From Allohahella marinimesophila (GTDB lineage Bacteria > Pseudomonadota > Gammaproteobacteria > Pseudomonadales > Oleiphilaceae), in assembly GCF_039538005.1 (NCBI RefSeq), contig NZ_BAABBO010000001.1, positions 124,001-188,000 of the forward strand: a DNA stretch of 64,000 nucleotides, given 5' to 3'. A program made the translations under genes and the position numbers. Below, in pieces: positions 61,056-64,000 of this stretch. Numbering within the stretch: position 1 is the first letter of the stretch; each line of letters opens with the position of its first letter. The notes under the pieces are model-generated. The model saw only the letters and a list, made by a program, of their open reading frames with translations, was not told where the DNA came from and searched no databases.

Positions 61056-61558
61056 ATGGACTTTGACCCCGACGGGAAGCGACTCCCGATCAAGATCGAT
61101 ACCACTTCAAACGGCGAGTTCGTCCCCACGCCACTCACCCCCGCGGAGCAACGCGCGAATCACCACGCCATGGAGTTGGTGGGGAATGCGGCGCGTCGTA
61201 TTGGCCTGAGTCGCAGGAAGTTCGTCATCTCTTCGGCAGGCAGCGCAGCGACCTTGCTGGCCTTCAACAAGGCTCACGGCGCGGTCGGCGGTTTTTTTGA
61301 TCTCCACCCGGACTCAGCTTATGATCTGGCTACCCTGAAATCACAGCCGGGATGAAAGCCAAAATCTTCGGCTTGAACGCAGCAGAAGTCTACGGCCTGG
61401 ATGTGGCTGAAATTCAGAGCCAGAGCACGGCAGACAGACTGGCTCGGCTGAAGGCCGAGTATTGCGAGCAACCCAATCCGAGCTACGTCACTTTCGGTCC
61501 TAAAACCCGTCGCGACTTTTTTACCATGCTTGCACGAACCCGAGGGCGTCCCGGCTAG
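61056..61558 (+). pseudogene. Internally deleted Tat-exported amidohydrolase gene
   Basis: ATG 61056, six bases after GGAG, starts a protein with the twin-arginine leader LSRRKFVISSAGSAATLLAF and the segment GAVGGFFDLHPDSAYDL, ending at 61355. In a second frame, EITAGMKAKIFGLNAAEVYG and LDVAEIQ follow, the usual C-terminus of amidohydrolases, to a stop at 61558. The whole catalytic barrel is absent. It is divergent from the deleted MBL gene, with a 194-bp spacer. Confidence 0.72.
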
Positions 61559-61596
61559 TGGTCTTGGGGAGCGAGCGCACGAACTGGAGAGAGCTG

Positions 61597-62433
61597 ATGG
61601 GCGTGTTTTCTGCAAAGCTGACGGGCCCTCTATGCATGGTGTTGTGGACCTTGTCTGCGTCTGGTGAAGTGTCCGTGATGCCTTTGGAACACGCCAGCGC
61701 CACTGACGCCGATCAACACATCGTTTTCGCGGACTGGACTGGTGCGCCTGAGCCATTCGCTGCATCGAGTGACCTTGCAGACGATCGTCAAGGCCTCATC
61801 AGGGAGGTCGGGCATCTGTTGGCAAGAGCGCTTCAGAAAGAGGCCGTTTTCAAGCCGCTCCCGGGCGGGCGGATTCAGGTAGAGCTATTGGCAGGTCGCA
61901 TAGATGCCAACTGCATGACATCGCCGAAATGGTGGGCGCAGCCTACGGAAGTCAAATGGACGGAACCCCTGTTTACTGGCGGGGAAGGCCCGATTATGCG
62001 AGCCGATATGGCGGACTCGGTCACTGAGATCGAGGATCTCCATGGAAAGACTGTAAGCCTTTACCGGAAATTTGAGTATGACGATCCATTGAAGAAGTTG
62101 ATCGAAGAAGAGCGGATCAAAGTTGTCCTGGTAGACAGTCTCGATAAGGCGCTCTCACTGCTCCAGATGGGCCGAATTGACGCACATATCGAGTTCACCA
62201 GCGTGTCTTTCAGAATTCTCGAAGATCCTGATTACCAAACCAGCCTGAAAATGGCGCCGCTTCGCACTGATACTTTTGGGTATTCCTGTGCCGTCGCTGA
62301 CCACCTCATCCCTCAGCTGGATAGCATGAATTCAGCTATTCAGCAGGCTCAACAGAATGGTGAGATCACGGCATTGCTCCGTAGATACAATTTTCCCGAC
62401 TCGCAACATTTACCAGTGTCCTCGAAGGAGTAA
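61597..62433 (+). CDS. Orphan periplasmic binding protein (SBP_bac_3-like)
   Basis: 278 residues from ATG 61597, behind GGAGAGA; the frame extends 13 codons further upstream. A signal-like start (TGPLCMVLWTLSASGEV) leads to a type 3 binding fold: LIREVGHLLARALQKEAVFKPLPGGRI, MTSPKWWAQPTEVKWTEPLF, LHGKTVSLYRKFEYDD, and LLQMGRIDAHIEF. There are no transporter genes alongside. It may be an orphan receptor or a secreted enzyme-like remnant of an uptake system. The DUF1289 gene follows after eight bases. Confidence 0.78.
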   Translation: MGVFSAKLTGPLCMVLWTLSASGEVSVMPLEHASATDADQHIVFADWTGAPEPFAASSDLADDRQGLIREVGHLLARALQKEAVFKPLPGGRIQVELLAGRIDANCMTSPKWWAQPTEVKWTEPLFTGGEGPIMRADMADSVTEIEDLHGKTVSLYRKFEYDDPLKKLIEEERIKVVLVDSLDKALSLLQMGRIDAHIEFTSVSFRILEDPDYQTSLKMAPLRTDTFGYSCAVADHLIPQLDSMNSAIQQAQQNGEITALLRRYNFPDSQHLPVSSKE

Positions 62434-62441
62434 GAGAGATC

Positions 62442-62678
62442 GTGAATTTGGTCACCAAGAAACCCTGCATCGATGTCTGCGAATTCGACAAGCACGCCAT
62501 CTGTAAGGCCTGTGGACGAAGCAAGCAGGAGAAAAAGGAATGGAAGCAGATGTCCGATGCCGAAAAGCAGGCGATCTGGGATCGCGTCCTGATCTCACAT
62601 GGTTCTGGTAAGGGAAAAGACTCCCGCAGCTTGCGGGCGCTCTACGAAAAGGCCCGAAGCAAAAAGGCGAAAAAGTAG
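62442..62678 (+). CDS. DUF1289 family small protein
   Basis: 78 residues from GTG 62442. The DUF1289 pattern is clear: KKPCIDVCEFDKHAICKACGRS (four cysteines, probably a zinc or iron-sulfur knot), then EKKEWKQMSDAEKQAIWDRV. The C-terminus is strongly basic (KARSKKAKK), suggesting nucleic-acid contact. The biochemical function is unknown. Co-transcribed with the binding-protein gene. Confidence 0.88.
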   Translation: MNLVTKKPCIDVCEFDKHAICKACGRSKQEKKEWKQMSDAEKQAIWDRVLISHGSGKGKDSRSLRALYEKARSKKAKK

Positions 62679-62761
62679 TAAACAGCGGGGGAACAACGGC
62701 GAGCAGGTTGATTTTCGCCAGTCGCCGTCTCCCCAAATCGCTAAGCTCTTGGGGTCAAAGC

Positions 62762-63790
62762 CTAACCTTCCTCGTCGTCCACGTCATCAGCTTCTCGAGG
62801 TGCGTCGTTCAGCTTGAAGTCACCGGCATGAACGGCGGGGGCATACCCCATGAAGCCGCCCAGACCTTCGCCAGTTTCTGAAACGCATTGGCCCTGAATC
62901 TGATAGAGGGGCAGGCTGGTGCGTTGCGATTCTTTCGGTGATTCGGACCAGTAGGCTAGCTGGAACTGCTCGATTTTTGCGGTAGCACAGCCGACGGGCA
63001 TACTGAGATGCGAGCCGACCTTCAACTGTCTGAAAGCCTCCTCCGCCGGCACCGTTTTCAGCATGACATTGGTAGGCCTGGCGCTCCGCCACATTCGGGT
63101 CACTCCGACGACGTCACCTCCATCACCCAGGGCGACGTAGAGCTTCGAACCAGGCCCTGTCACAGGAAGGTCACCCCACTGTTGCGGATAGCGAACCTCG
63201 ATGCTGGTGGCAAAGCTCTGCAGTATCCTGCCACTCTTTGCCTCGAACTCGCTCAACATCGGTTGGTGAAAGCTGACCAGGTCGGGTTTCGCCAGCGCAT
63301 CGTCGGGCAGCAGACCGTGCTTCAGTAGATATTCGGTGGCAATGACGAAAGCTTTTTCAGCTTCTGGCAAGCGGGGTTGCTCTTCGGGCACGGCGTGGAG
63401 TCTATGATCGTAGCGATAGAAGAATCCGCCAGAGGAATCGAACCCAGTCAGCGTCTGCTGGTCGTCAGTGCCCGCCCGAGTTCTCGTCGCCAGCTTGCCT
63501 TTGCCGTTTCGCATCAACTTGTCGTCGAGGCCGAGTCTGCCAGCAACATCTCTCAGATCCGCTGTTGGATCGTCAGAAACAAAAGTCGCCATCAGCGGCA
63601 GCTGGACAGGGACTTGGGGTAAGCTCGTAGCCAGTTCGAAATGCGGTGTCACCACACCAAGGTTTGATGTTCGAAAGACGGGCATGCTGGGCAGCGTGCC
63701 AGCTTGAGCAAGCGTAGCGGTAGAGGCGGATGCCTGAACTATTGTCGTCAGAACGGCCAAGCGAAGTTTTGAGGATGATCGATATGTCAT
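62762..63790 (-). CDS. Secreted protein of unknown function
   Basis: 342 residues from ATG 63790, seven bases after AAGGAG; the frame extends ten codons upstream. A signal peptide (LRLAVLTTIVQASASTATLAQA) is followed by a mixed alpha/beta protein with two widely spaced cysteines (GCATAK, GQCVSET) and an acidic tail (READDVDDEEG). I do not recognise the family. It lies 11 bp after the gene that runs off the right edge, so the two are co-transcribed and probably act together outside the cytoplasm. Confidence 0.72.
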   Translation of the reverse strand: MTYRSSSKLRLAVLTTIVQASASTATLAQAGTLPSMPVFRTSNLGVVTPHFELATSLPQVPVQLPLMATFVSDDPTADLRDVAGRLGLDDKLMRNGKGKLATRTRAGTDDQQTLTGFDSSGGFFYRYDHRLHAVPEEQPRLPEAEKAFVIATEYLLKHGLLPDDALAKPDLVSFHQPMLSEFEAKSGRILQSFATSIEVRYPQQWGDLPVTGPGSKLYVALGDGGDVVGVTRMWRSARPTNVMLKTVPAEEAFRQLKVGSHLSMPVGCATAKIEQFQLAYWSESPKESQRTSLPLYQIQGQCVSETGEGLGGFMGYAPAVHAGDFKLNDAPREADDVDDEEG

Positions 63791-63801
63791 GGGAGGTCTC
63801 C

Positions 63802-64000
63802 TTAACAGTTGTGGCTCCACTTCCAGCCAGTGCCATTGTTGGGTTGGTCGCTGCCGACAGAGCCTTCGCCCCAGAGGTGGTCGTTGTAATGACTTTTCAC
63901 TTCGGCTATGATCATTTGCGTAGTGCCGCCGTTCTGGTCCGTACAGCCGCCGGATCCCGAAAACCAGGCGTCCTTCATCGTGTCGCCGCCGCCGTCAAAG
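63802..64000 (-). CDS. Secreted Gly/Asp-rich protein, C-terminal part only
   Basis: An open frame enters from the right edge and stops with TAA at 63802-63804. The 65 visible codons read FDGGGDTMKDAWFSGSGGCT, then MIIAEVKSHYNDHLWGEGSV and GSDQPNNGTGWKWSHNC at the end. The pattern NDHLWGEGSV recalls DUF6345-type secreted proteins, but I am not sure. Two cysteines suggest a disulfide, hence an exported protein. First visible gene of a pair with the one at 62762. Confidence 0.65.
   Translation of the reverse strand, partial: FDGGGDTMKDAWFSGSGGCTDQNGGTTQMIIAEVKSHYNDHLWGEGSVGSDQPNNGTGWKWSHNC

Noticed and set aside
1..64000. tRNA, rRNA, CRISPR array, integrase or prophage genes
   Set aside because: Reading both strands showed no cloverleaf with a GGTTCGA-type T loop, no regular spaced repeats and no integrase or phage structural proteins.

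Overview
The window looks like chromosomal DNA of a free-living, probably marine gammaproteobacterium. G+C is high-50s percent by eye, start codons are ATG/GTG/TTG behind clear Shine-Dalgarno sites, and there are many two-component, HD-GYP, EAL and chemotaxis proteins, periplasmic molybdo-oxidases, and very large calcium-binding surface proteins. I cannot name the genus. No rRNA, tRNA, CRISPR or integrase gene was seen.

Layout. 1-1089 is the N-terminal part of an Asp-box lipoprotein. 1090-9080 is an accessory stretch of unrelated small genes, all on + (membrane coiled-coil protein, AAA_13 ATPase, GNAT, GFA-type, kinase remnant, PspC, DUF1801, MOSC). Two related attC-like hairpins flank the first gene, so it resembles a decayed integron cassette array. 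The AAA_13 ATPase is split in frame by a complete IS3-family element (4064-5310, 3-bp target duplication). 9189-10388 is a SPOR-domain membrane protein. 10678-16191 is a branched-chain 2-oxoacid dehydrogenase operon (E1alpha, E1beta, E2) with a Hanks-type kinase where the E3 gene often sits.

16366-23372 is the most interesting part. A tightly overlapping minus-strand operon carries an EamA exporter, a JAMM peptidase, a MoaD-like/MoeB/rhodanese three-domain fusion, a cysteine synthase, a serine O-acetyltransferase with an unusual C-terminal extension, and an AlaX-type tRNA editing protein. A divergent MocR regulator faces it. This reads as protein-thiocarboxylate-dependent cysteine synthesis with export and proofreading. 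The sulfur carrier ends in an internal Gly-Gly fused to its own E1 enzyme. A 46-codon tail of an L-serine dehydratase gene lies at the far end of the block and suggests that the block was inserted.

23541-31632 carries phnX, a Phd/VapC pair, small envelope proteins, an HD-GYP protein, a DUF6164 protein and an acidic beta-helix protein. 31834-38932 has an MCP remnant and a roughly 2160-residue lectin/thrombospondin-type-3 surface protein whose internal GlyGly-CTERM-like signal is followed by an outer-membrane barrel. 39051-43242 is a CotH / VTC / DUF4956 / porin operon, and 43257-46746 a convergent three-gene signalling operon. 46828-49415 has a LysR/metallo-beta-lactamase pair and a cupredoxin. 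49545-55139 has an MCP and a periplasmic PaoABC-type aldehyde oxidoreductase. 55149-62678 has a beta-helix lipoprotein, an EAL protein beside a hexamer microsatellite, a PepSY/response regulator/histidine kinase operon, two divergent genes that have both lost their middles, an orphan periplasmic binding protein and a DUF1289 protein. The window closes with a secreted protein pair on the minus strand, the upstream member running off the right edge.

All calls come from reading the sequence; family names are from memory of conserved motifs, with no database search.
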